Source: Strongylocentrotus droebachiensis | Taxonomy: Eukaryota > Echinodermata > Echinoidea > Camarodonta > Strongylocentrotidae | Reading direction: 5' to 3' | Assembly (NCBI GenBank): GCA_035222895.1 | Contig: JAVYIG010001596.1 | Location: 124,001-188,000, forward strand | DNA length: 64,000 nucleotides | Shown here: positions 49,256-60,240 of the stretch, piece by piece | How positions within the stretch are numbered: position 1 is the stretch's first letter | How the letters are laid out: each line of letters begins with the position of its first letter | Position numbers and translations under genes: made by a program | Notes under the pieces: generated by a model | Database searches by the model: none | Told to the model about the DNA's origin: nothing | The model's input: only the letters and a program-made list of their open reading frames with translations

Positions 49256-52200
49256 ATGAACAGAATGAAAATGAAGAAGTGTTTCGGAAAAAATCACGCA
49301 GTTGTCGAGCTTCTCTTCATTCTTTGGATGACATCCATCATCCAAATCGCAGTTGGTGGTAAGTTACATTGAATATACGCATACCGGTGAAGAATTTATC
49401 TCCTTATCAATGTTTATGGGCCTAGCTTTTTGGGGAAAATGAAATGTTCATCTATCACTGTCTACTATGTGTTCCACGTTAACATGAAAGATATGTGGAG
49501 AAAAAAAAGAAATATCCCACATTGGAGTTTTAAAAATGGCTTGCATTTTTTTAAAGTAGATTATGTTTTTCTGATTATGTAGTTCATTCTCCTGTAATTA
49601 ATCGTGTAGGTCTAAGGTATATGCACACAGTTTACAATGAATGTACTCGTAGAGTTAGATTGACATTTGGTACCTGGATATGATATCAATTTACAGTACG
49701 TTAGTTTCAGTTCTGAGCACGTGAGAGTAGGCCCATGCATCAACACTTGATAATATTCATAGAATTTCGTAACGTTTGTTTTGAAAAATCTTAAAGGTGA
49801 AATTCAAAGAAAATCACAAATATGTCAAGTAATGTATCACTAGAAACTGGTAAGCTAACAGATGGCCATCGTACAAGTTTTAGGTCAACTACATATCGGG
49901 TGATTTATGAAAATACATATACAACCACCTCCATATCAGCTGGGATATACGAGAGATTCGCCGGAAAAAATAACCATGTTTTAATGACGTCACTATATGG
50001 ACCAATACTGCTCAAGCAGACGACATCCAATAAAGAATGTACATAATTGCAAAGCTATTATTTGTCAAATTATAATGAGTTTAGTGTATATACATGTAAT
50101 GGCATGTCAAACCATTCAAAAGGGGATATGACCAGATCCTGATAACTAAAATATTTTGCTTGTAAATACACAGGATAGGGGTTAATTAACAATCAAAGAA
50201 ACCAGACTTTCAAATTGAAAACCCCCCGGAATGATATCAAGGACGGCATTGTTCCCTCTTGAAACGACGAACATACCGCGGTGTGTGCAGCTGAAGATAA
50301 AATGGCGTCTTATTTTGTTTACAAGCGACAGATTCCTTTATTTGTGTATCGCTGCATTTGTCATCAAAATAAAACCATGCGCGGGGTTTAGAGTGAGGCA
50401 ATAGGTTATACATTTAGCCTGAAGATAGTGAAGTAAGAGAAAGAATTCAAGAGAAGATGACAACACAGGCACTGAAAATGTGTGAGATGTCATGGGACAT
50501 CGTCTGCTTGTGCAAATCATGTCCATACTGTGATCTCACACATCTCAGCAGCGTTCGGAGAGCTCTTCAGGTGCTATGCCGGGGCTGTATTTAAGCGTTT
50601 TGTAATTTATAATAATCATTACTTCGAATGTTTCCAAGCATTGAATTTTGATAACCTTGTTGAATCAAAGTTTCAACTTTGCAATAATGAAAATAAAGTT
50701 AGTTTTTAAAATCAATGAACATCTACTTTAAAAATAAATGAAAGGGGGACCCAACCTAACTTAGAGTACATGTTGCCTTTCATAAAAAAACACAATATGA
50801 AGAATTAGTGAGGTCATAATAAGAGGTGGGTATAACATTCATCATTCTCCTTGTGGTTTTAGATTCCTTTTCTTGTTCGAGATCGAACATGAACGTGTCA
50901 GTGACTTTGGTTTGCAATGGATATTACGACTGTGACAACTATGAGGATGAATCATCATGTAGTAAGTAACGAAACACCTCGGTAGTTTTTAACTTGAAAT
51001 TCTTTTTGACTAAATCCCCTGTGTTCCGACGCACTATGTTCCGCTGCCTATTACATGTACACACATATTATTATATAGTCTACAACTGAGGCAAATTTGC
51101 AGAAATCCCAATTAGCATATCCCCTAATTACTTACACCAGGGGTCTTTTTCATGAAGCTTGTTATTTACCACAAATTCTAAATTCAACGACAAATTTGAA
51201 CTCAGCCAATCAAATACAACGATTTCAATAGATTATACAGTTTATTAACTTGTTATTGATAACAACGTTCGTGAAATAGGGCCCAGGTAAACGAACACTA
51301 AATTGTTGGAAGACGGGTGCGGACATAAACAGCCACACATAGCGCATTCTCTCACTTTCTTTCCCCCTGTTATATGAAATTATTAAATTGATTAGTCTCT
51401 TGCAGTTTTACCGAGAGCTTTCTCCCTTTGTTTTCCAGCGACTTTTCACAACTTAGTAGGGGCCAGGGGCTTATCCTGAAATGTTCACACATTTCACTCA
51501 CAAGACTTGACCCCTCAATGTTATCTAGGTCTTTAATTGAAAATGTATGAGAGTGGCTGTCGGTTCTAGGATACCTACCCCCCTGGACATCCACCCTCCG
51601 GACAACCACCCCGGTCAACTACCCCCTAGGACAACTTTCCCCTAGGGCACCCATCCTCTAGGACGACTTCCCCCCGGACAACTACTCCCTGGACAACTAT
51701 CCCCAGGACAACTACTCCCTGGACAACTACCCCCAGACAAAAGCCCATACGAAAACAATTCTCTGGGACAACTACCCCCGGACAACTATCATAGGGGTAG
51801 TTGTCCTGGTGGTAGTTGTCCGGGGGTAGTTGTCCTGGGGGTACTCGTCCTAAAGGGTGGTTGCCCTAGGGGGTAGTTGTCCTAGGGGATAGTTGTCCTA
51901 CGGGGTAGTTGACTAGGGGTGGTTATCCAGGAGACGGATTTCCAGGGGGTAGGTGTCCGGATACGGTAGCTGTCGTGTCACCCCCCCCCCCCCCCCCTCC
52001 CGAACCCCAAAGTTGGGTCCAAGCACCAGATTTTGTTTGTCTGTAGGGACTTTTAGATTTGCACGACGAGAACGAAGACTGCTTTGTGTGACATCCTTTT
52101 AACGCACTGCGGGCACTGCCATTGCCTTAAAAAGACGTCACATTGCCTTAAAAGGATACTCGCATGGCAGTCTACGTTCTCGTCGTGGAAATCTAAAAGT

Positions 52201-53314
52201 CCATAATATGAAGTCATATTTCTGCATATCAGGACAAGCCAGTCTTTATAAATTTGGAATAAACAGAGATTTTTAATTTTTAATGGTGTCCAAATGATTT
52301 AAATGGGAAAATGTAATGTTCACTAATAATCTCTGGCAACGAAATTGTGTGCATAAGGTAGATGGGTTAAAACCCACCTGAGTTTTGGAGAGAAGTTCCC
52401 AGATTAGTCGGTACAAGGTGATGAAGTTCAAGGACCAATCTTGTTCTAGAACTGATCAGAATCATCTACAGATGCGAAATTTATTTGTTGTTATTTTCCT
52501 TTTTTCTTCTTTATACTAATTTCTTTACTACATGTCTTTAAATTAAAATATCTTTACAGATAACTCAGCACCATTTCTTCAGGAAGGCGAATCACATTTC
52601 ATCTCCTTACCAACCACCACTACAACACGATTTTATGACGCAACCTTGCTACAAACAAACGCTATGAATGGATTTCAAGTTGTGTTCCAGTCTATATATA
52701 TAAATTCTGGTGTTAAAGTCGAAATAGGGTCTGGTAACGATCCATCTGACATACAGTCTGTCATCACGACTTTCAATGGAAGAATATACATCGCCCCCGA
52801 GGATGTCTATGTAGATACCAATGAGATGTGGTTTGCTGCCATAGCAGGAACGAGTAACTCTAGGCTTGAAATGGACGTGCGGATATTTGCTAATGATTTA
52901 TCAAGTGAGTGAGCTAGTGTGGGATTAATGTTCTTTTAAAATATCGCTGCAATCTTAAAGCTCTGTGCATCGAACCAATGAAAACTGGTATCTTTCCAGT
53001 CAAAAAATAGCTGAATTATTCAACACCTGTCGACTGATGAAGATAAACCATGTTTACAGTTTACCAAAAATATTCATATTAACAAGGTGTATTTAACGCG
53101 TCTAATTACTACAAGCAATTTTTTTTAAACATAGTGGAATCCATTGTAAAGTTTCCAAGCAGTTTGACCAACTCATATGTCACTTTTTTCTCCATCTTCT
53201 CGTATATTCTACTAGCTGTGTTTCCTTGTTCGAGATCCAACAGAAACGTGTCACGTGCTGTCGTGTGCGATGGACTTTACCAATGCGATCGTTACGAGGA
53301 CGAAGTACCATGCG
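49256..53314 (+). CDS. Secreted LDLa-CUB-LDLa protein, 5' part (4 exons seen)
   Basis: Exons are 49256-49358, 50863-50961, 52560-52904 and 53216-53314. All junctions are phase 1, as usual for shuffled extracellular modules. Exon 1 gives a signal peptide (ATG at 49256, hydrophobic VVELLFILWMTSIIQIAV). Exons 2 and 4 (33 codons each) are LDL-receptor class A-like: FSC...VCNGYYDCDNYEDESSC and FPC...VCDGLYQCDRYEDEVPC. They keep the acidic calcium-site pattern but only four of six cysteines. Exon 3 (115 codons) is CUB-like (FQVVFQSIYINSGVKVEIGS, DPSDIQSVITTFNG, MWFAAIAG) and has no cysteines. The protein was probably secreted or a receptor ectodomain with ligand-binding modules. The next exon is not found; an RTE LINE starts where it would be expected. 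The intron-2 and intron-4 DNA is homologous, so the LDLa+CUB module was duplicated in tandem. Confidence 0.68.
51570..51995. repeat. Inverted GGACAACTACCCC minisatellite in intron 2
   Basis: Units GGACAACTACCCCC run on the plus strand to ~51790, then the complement GGGGGTAGTTGTCC runs to ~51930. The whole forms a ~350-bp imperfect palindrome ending in a C-run. The homologous intron 4 lacks it and has only a C-rich tract (54170-54203). Confidence 0.85.
52044..52204. mobile_element. TAGGGACTTTTAGATTT MITE, copy 4
   Basis: TIRs TAGGGACTTTTAGATTTGC and GAAATCTAAAAGTCCATA. The interior has AAGACGTCAC and a hairpin GACGAGAACGAAGACTG with CAGTCTACGTTCTCGTC. The homologous intron 4 site is empty. 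Confidence 0.8.
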
Positions 53315-56300
53315 GTAAGTCAAAGAAAAACGAATTTTTGGTACTGCGTTCCTTAAAAGTATGACAGGTTTTTGTTGTAGTTATGAATTTGTAGCATATA
53401 TTGATAATAACCTAATGCCTCTTCTGATATATTCAATATGTCTTTGTATTCATTTTATGGCGTGCGTTATCAAAGAAAATTATAATGCTTTCTTCCTACA
53501 TATGACAACCAATCACAGAGCTCCCGGAAGAAAACCCAAAGCTAGGTCCCAAGCACAGCACATTGTCAATAGGAAGTCCTTTGTTTGGTTATTATGATAG
53601 GTCAGTTTTAGTTTCTAATGAACAGTCTAGTTAAAACTTGTTATTAATAACAGATTTTAGATATCTATGATAAATTTGCTCTCCGTCAATCAGATGCCAC
53701 GATTTCTGTAGCTTTTAACAGTTGTTGCAACTTGTTGTTGGTAACAGGTTTCATGAAACATTGCACAGGTACACGGACACGGAATAATTGGAATAAGGAT
53801 GCTGAAATATTAAGCCATACATTACGCATTCTCTCGCATTCTTGTCAACTGTTTCATGAAATTGTGAAGTTCATGAGTGTCTTGCAATTTTAAGGGTGAA
53901 CTTTCTTCATCCTTTTAAAGACAGGTTTGTTTTGTTTGTCTCATGGACTTTTCTTTGATATTTTAGTCACTGGGTTTATGGTTTTTGTGCTCATGCAAGG
54001 CCTAATAGGGTAACCTTTTTTCCAACGTCTTTTCACAACTCGGTAGGGTCGAAGGACTTATCCTGAAGTTGTCACACATTTCACTCGCAACACTTGACCC
54101 CTCAAAGTTATTGAGACCATCTAGGTCGGTGATAACAAAGTGCGGCAGTCTGAATGTAGCTTTTGGGTACCCCTCCCCTCCCCCTCCTCCTCCCCCCCCC
54201 CCCAAAAAAAAAAATCCCAAGGTCTGGTCTAAGTACAAGCTTTTTTTCAATATGAAGTCGTGTGATTGCTTATCGGGACAAGCTAGTCTTTACAAATTTG
54301 GAATGAACAGAGAATATTTTCTTTAAAAATGGTGTCCATATTATTTAAGAGGGAAAATGTATTTTTTGGTTGTAATGTTCAGTATTAATCTCTGGCAACG
54401 AAATTACGTGAATAATGTAGATGGGTTAAAACCGACCTTGGTTTGGTTTCTGTTTTGAGGAGCTCTGACAGATAGGGTCAGGTCGGCTTGCTTTTCTAGA
54501 ATAGCCTAAATGATCTAAGTAACTTAAGGGGGTCAAATCGTACGGATAGTGAAAGGTTGTTTTTTTGAGAGAAGTTCCCAGATTAGTTGGTGCAAGATGA
54601 TGAAGTTCAAGTACCAATCTAGCTGTAGAACTGATCAGAATCATCTACAGATGCGAAAGTTACTTGTTATTTTACTTTTTTTCTTCTTGATATTAAGTTC
54701 TTTCCTTACTTTTTCAGCCATTATCGATTCACTGCAGGATGAAGGCCTCAGCATGCTGTCTCCAAGTGACTCTGTTTAGTGCTTATTGGTGCCAATTAAC
54801 ATTTTCCCAGTACTGTTGCAGCTCATCTCTCCATCTTTTCCTTTGACGTTCCCTGTTTCCGTTTCCCTCACACGGTGTCCAGTGAGTGATTGCTGAGCTC
54901 CAGCGATTATCATTTCTACGGCTGATGTGGCCCGCCCAATCCATTTTCTTCTTTTCACTGTTTCAAGGATGTCCTGGACTTTTGTCTGCTCCCTGATCCA
55001 TTTGTTCGTTTTTCTCTCTTTGTATTTGATGTTTAGGATACTTCTTTCCATGTTGTGTTGAGATGCTGCTAGCCTTCTTTCCATTTTTGACGTTAGTGTC
55101 CATGTTTCTGCAGCGTATGAGATTGCTGGGATGATGCACTGGTTATATACTTTCTTTTTCAGGCATAATGGAAGTTTGATTTTCATGATGGTGCTGTATC
55201 TACCGAAGGCTTGCCATCCAGCTTTGATTCTTCTTCTTATTTCGTTATCTTGATTTTTGTCTTGTAGAGAGAAGCGTTGCCCTAAGTAAATGTATTCCTT
55301 TACTTGCTCCATTTTGGTACCATTCACTTGGATTTGTTTTGGATCTTTGGCTGATTCTGCCATGACTTTAGTCTTCTGCCATGACTTTAGTCTTCTTCAT
55401 GTTTATTAAGTGGCTCATGTTTTCCCCGTTTTATTGATTCTCTTTGATGACCAGTCTAATGTTTTGAAGAATTTTGGTGAGCCGGTGTCTCCCTGTCGAA
55501 CTCCCTTTCTTATCATGATTTTGTTGCTGGCCTTGTGCATTTTGACAGTGTTGTAGCAGTCTGAATAAATGTCTTTAAGGATTTTGATGTATGCATTATT
55601 GATACTTCGGTCTTGAAGTGCCTTCAGTACTGCATAGGCTTCGACAGAGTCAAATGCCCTTTCGTAGTCTATAAATGTTACGCATAGGGAGATGTTGTAC
55701 TCTTGGCATTTTTCTTTCAGTTGATTAATGGTGTGGATGTGGTACATAGTCCATAGAGAAACCCCTTCTGAAGCCTGCCTGCTCCCTTGGTTGGTTGTTA
55801 TCAAGGATTTTCTCTAGCCGGTTGGTGATGATTTTTGTATACAGCTTATACAGGTTTGAGAGGAGGCTGATGGGTCTGTAGTTCTCTAGATCTCGCTTGT
55901 CCCCCTTTTTGTGCAGAATTATTATTGTGGCTTCTTTTCATTGATTTGGTACCCTCCTCGTTTGCATACATGCATTGTATTGTAAAGTTTGGCTAGTTCC
56001 TCGGTTATTGTGTATCCTCCTTCTTTGATTGTTTCTATAAGTATGTTGTCTGAGCCTGGTGATATCCCTCTCATCATTTGATTTATTGCATGTTGAACCT
56101 CCCAATCAGTTACAAATGGGATCTCTTCGTGTGGTTCTCCTGGATCTTCTGTCTCTTTATTGCTGTGGTATAGCTGTTCATAACATTTTTCAATTCTTTG
56201 AAGTATCTGGTCCTGATCTGTGATTTCATGTCCATTGATGTCGAGGAGGCTTGTGATTTTCTGTTTTCCATGTGCTAGTTTCTTGTTAGTTTTCCTCAAT

Positions 56301-56344
56301 TGTGGATTTGATCATTGTTGTGTTGTAACTACGGATGTCTTCAC

Positions 56345-57200
56345 GTACACTGTTAGAACGGTGTTTAAAATATCACTGTTTAAAAGAATGTTGTTTAAAA
56401 AAGTAAACAACGTTGTTCAAAATCGAAAAATCAGTGCTCGATTGGCTTAAACAACTATCTATTAAAAAACAAAATAATTTAATTAAACAGAGTTGTTTAA
56501 AAAGTCCCGGGGGCGTCGTTGATATTTTCTCGATACGCGATTGCAATTTGCGCACACACATGCGATATGCACAAAGAACGTACATAATACATGCATGCAA
56601 GCATGCAGTGTATAGTGTGCAGTGCAGTGCAGACGAAAATGGCGGATTACGGGGCAAGGCGACGACTTGGTTCTTCTCGGCTTCGCCGATGGGGTTTAGG
56701 TGAAGTTATAGAGACAAATAATAATATTGTCTGTCACTGCCATGAATATGATGAACAAATGTTGAAGTAAATTGGCAACAAGCTCTGCATGTTACAGTGT
56801 ATAAATCGTTGTGATTATTGCAGGAGTGGTTCCAGTAGGTCATTTCACAAATTCAAACAACCAGATAATAACCATTAAACAGTTCTGTTTAAAATTTAAG
56901 CAACTCCTTTTAAACAACCCAGTTGTGCAGTAATACTGAATAAACAACAGTTGCTTAGTAATTTAAACATTATTGTTTAAAATTTAAACAGCTTGCTTTA
57001 AACAACCGAGTTGTGCTATTTTATTACTAAACAACTGTTGTTTAAAAGTTTTCCTAATTTTTAAACAACTAAGTGTTCAAAATGTAAACAACCTTAATTT
57101 GTTTAATTTTTAAACAACAGTTGAGCGATTCACCGGTTAACTCGGGGTTGTTTAAAATTTTAAACAACTTGTTTAATTTTTTTCTAACATTTTAGCTTTT
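56345..57200. mobile_element. TTTAAACAAC-rich DNA element inside the RTE
   Basis: Over 20 copies of TTGTTTAAA or TTTAAACAAC in both orientations crowd the two ends (56360-56500 and 56870-57180). The middle (56510-56850) is a GC-richer unique core. The termini ACACTGTTAGAACGGTGTTTAAA and (inverted) AAATGTTAGAAAAAAATTAA share TGTTAGAA. This layout fits a nonautonomous DNA transposon with subterminal repeats. Frames inside show no transposase. Confidence 0.6.
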
Positions 57201-57775
57201 TACTTACTGTTTTGCAAGTTTCTACGTATTAAACGTTTTGAATGCCTATGCCTTCTGCTTTCATGTTCCTTCTTTTTTTTTCATGAGTTTTCTGGTGGAT
57301 TCTGATATCTTGTTTTTTCCCTGCGAGCTTTATGGCGATTTCTTGTTTTTTTTCACTAGCAGATCAGTCCATGTTTCAAGAGATCTGTTTCCTTCTTCGT
57401 CTGTGCATTTGTCCGTCAGAAGTTGAAATTGGTTTTTCAACTCCAGTTGAATTCTGTTCTCTTTTCTTTTAGTTTCTCTAGGTTGATTTGTTTTGGTTTT
57501 AGGATTGTTTGCCTCTCTAGTTGGGTGTTGATTTTTATCTTGCCCAATACCATCCTGTGGTCACTTCCCACGTTCACCTTGCTGATTGTTTTCATGTCTT
57601 GGATGATGTGCGGATTATCAGTTAATATGAAGTCAATTTCATTCTATGTGCTGCCGCCTGGGCTTTTCCATGTCCATTTCCTGGATGCTCCTTTCTTGAA
57701 GAAAGTGTTCATTAATTTCATTTTGTTGCTAATGGCAAATTCAAGAAGTCGGTCACCCCTGTCGTTTCTTCGCGA

Positions 57776-59984
57776 TGTAAATGAAGCATTTGAACTTTTT
57801 CTTGAAATCTTCAATCGATATTATGAAAGAGACTTACCTGTTCAAAAAATAGAAAGACTCCACGATCTTCATGGATAACAACATCCCTTTTACGTTCAAT
57901 TAATAGGAAAATCGCTTATTTTACAAATTCAAGTCCAAGCCGACAGAGTCAAACGAAAACAAATATAAGACTTATAAAAAATACCCTAGTTAGCATTTTA
58001 CGTTATGCAAAAAAAGATTACTTCTCTAAACAATTTCAATTTTATAGAAATGACATAAAACACTTGGAAGCTAATTAACAATGCAAATAATAGAAACAGT
58101 ATTAAAATAAGCAGGATATTAAAGAGATTCAGTTAGTCGGAAACGCATGCCTTAAAGATCCTGCTTCTATTGCTGAGAGTTTTAATAATTACTTTGTAAA
58201 TATAGGACCTAATCTTGTACATGCCATCCCCACCTCAAATTAATCATTTCATTAATTTCCAGATCGTCGAAATCCTGAATCTCTATTTTTTGTCCCGGTA
58301 CAAGAGGTAGAGGTTATTGATATTGTTAGCAATTTAAAGAGTAAAAAGAGCACTGGATATGATGGCATATCAAATATACTACTTAAACATGTTATTTCCG
58401 AAATAGTCATCTCACTAACCCATATATATATAACCTCTCTCTCACATGTGGTGAAGTACCCTTTTTAATGAAAAGAGCCAAAGTAATACCTGTATTAAAA
58501 AAAGGTGACTCACGTGAACAGGGAAATTATAGGCCAATTTCTTTACTTACCTCTTTTTCCAAAATATTAGATTAAATTGTGTATGCAGGAATTATAAATT
58601 TCCTTACACAACACAATTTACTTAGTGATGTTCAATTTGGATTTAGAAAAAAACACTCCACAAGTCATGCTATGATAACACTCATTAATAAAATAGTTTG
58701 TGCAATTGATAACTCTTCCCACACGATCGGTTTATTTCTAGACTTCTCAAAGGCGTTCGATACTATTGACTAAAAAATTCTTCTTAGTAAACTGTTTCAC
58801 TACGGTGTCAGAGGGAAGCCCTTTGAGTGGTTTAGTAGTTACCTTTTAGACAGAACTCAATACACCTCTGTAAATAACTTCCAGTCATCAATTAAAAATA
58901 TTACCTGTGGGGTGCCTCAAGGCTCTCTTCTTGGCCCTCTTCTTTTTATACTATATATAAATGATTTCAAACGATCATCTAATATTTTATCTTTCATATT
59001 ATTTGCTGATGACTCTAATATTTTTCTCTCATGTCATGACCCCCAAACTCTCCTAAATACAATTAACTCGGAATTAGTTTTGGTTCAAATCTGGATACAA
59101 GCTAACAAACTATCATTGAATATTAAAAAGACAAATTATATGATATTTAGCAACACTATTGATCATCTTCCTGGTCCTATTCAAATAAATGGTATCGAAC
59201 TAGAATGTGTTCAAAGTACAAAATTCCTTGGAATTAATGTTGATCGCAAATTGACATGGAAATTGCATATTAATTATTTATGTAAATTATTATCAAGAAA
59301 CATTGGTGTAATAAATCATGTTAAAAATACATTTCCTTTACCGGTTTTATCATCACTGTACACAACCCTTATTTTTTCCTTACCTAAATTATGGGATTTT
59401 AGCATGGGGAAATCCTTCTAAGACCCTAATTGACCGAATATTAATTTTTACAGAAGCGTGCATTAAGAATAATTCATAATGTCTACTTTCGTTCCCACAC
59501 TAACCACTTATTTCTACAAGACAAAATTCTTAAAATTAATGATTCGTATTCTTGGTACCTCGGTATCTTTATGTTCCAACTGATTAATAACGAGTTACCT
59601 CTCCCGATTTCCTCCATTTTCCAAAAAAATAACGAGATACATTCATAACCACAAGACAGTCGAACCACTTCCACACTCCTCGAATGAGAACAGCTTTCGC
59701 ACAAAAAACAATTATTTACACCGGTCCAGTATTTTGGAATAACATGGATCCCATTCAGAATTTCTTAGCTACATATTTGTCTATTTATTGATTTCTAAGC
59801 ATACTTTGTTCATGTTTTATTGTAAAATCAGCATCTGAGGAACTAACACTTCAACAAGCTCTGCTTGAAGTTAGTTCCTCTTTTCTCGTGCTATTTCCAT
59901 TATATTTATCGTTTTATTGTATATTTGTTGTGATATAATTATTGTTGTATTATGTTTTGCATGAGAAATAAAATCATTTGAATC
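57776..59984 (+). mobile_element. Jockey/CR1-superfamily LINE, 5'-truncated
   Basis: A plus-strand element starting in the linker before RT (DVNEAFELFLEIFNRYYERD). It continues with RT motifs in order: FGFRKKHSTSHAMITLIN, LFLDFSKAFDTID, GVPQGSLLGPLLFILYIND, ILFADDSNIFLS (catalytic ADD), LNIKKTNYMIFS and FLGINVDRKLTW. Several stops and frameshifts break it. The 3' UTR ends with AGAAATAAAATCATTTGAAT. RTE sequence resumes directly after, so it landed in an existing RTE copy. The style is close to Crack/Daphne elements; the clade is not certain. Confidence 0.85.
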
Positions 59985-60149
59985 ATTGTGTTCTCTTCTC
60001 CTTCCTCTCTTTTCCCGAACTTGGCATTAAAGTCACCCATGACTATTGTAAACTGTGTTTTACTGCATTTCATTACGTCTGTTATTTCCTCGTAAAGTTT
60101 TCTCTACCTCTTCATCGTCGCCAGGGGGCCCGTCCCCTCCCCCCTGGCA

Positions 60150-60240
60150 AAAAAAAGAAGGAAAAAAAGAAGGGGAAAAAAGAAGGGAAAAAAGAGGAGG
60201 AAAAAAAGGAGGAAAAAAAAAGGAGGAAAAAAAAAAGACA
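60150..60240 (+). repeat. Purine-rich A/G tract
   Basis: (A3-7 G1-2 AGG)n low-complexity DNA between the RTE remnant and the satellite. Confidence 0.85.

Larger units (their letters stand above)
54712..60115 (-). mobile_element. RTE-type LINE, split by two insertions
   Basis: Pieces on the minus strand: 59985-60115 (endonuclease, FTIVMGDFNAKFGKR), 57235-57775 (endonuclease, NEIDFILTDNP and VNVGSDHRMVLG) and 54712-56335 (reverse transcriptase and C-terminus; CVTFIDYERAFDSVEA, RKGVRQGD, EYIYLGQRFSLQDKN, AISYAAETWTLTSK). The 3' end reads GGCCTTCATCCTGCAGTGAA then GGCTGAAA, a typical RTE tail. Frameshifts, stops and a missing 5' end make it inactive. It interrupts the intron after the second LDLa exon of the secreted gene. 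The first insertion is a TTTAAAC-rich element (56340-57230); the second is a Jockey/CR1-type LINE (57776-59984). Confidence 0.88.

Noticed and set aside
53134..53364. 76-codon frame starting upstream of the second LDLa exon
   Set aside because: Alignment to the first LDLa exon and a CTAG acceptor place the exon start at 53216; the upstream part is intron.
54718..54779. Short terminal exon for the LDLa/CUB gene
   Set aside because: The AG and the sequence after it match the typical 3' end of RTE elements and show no CUB homology, so it is not a host exon by descent.
57423..57878. 151-codon plus-strand frame
   Set aside because: The first part is antisense to RTE endonuclease and the last part is the start of the inserted LINE; the frame only joins them by chance.
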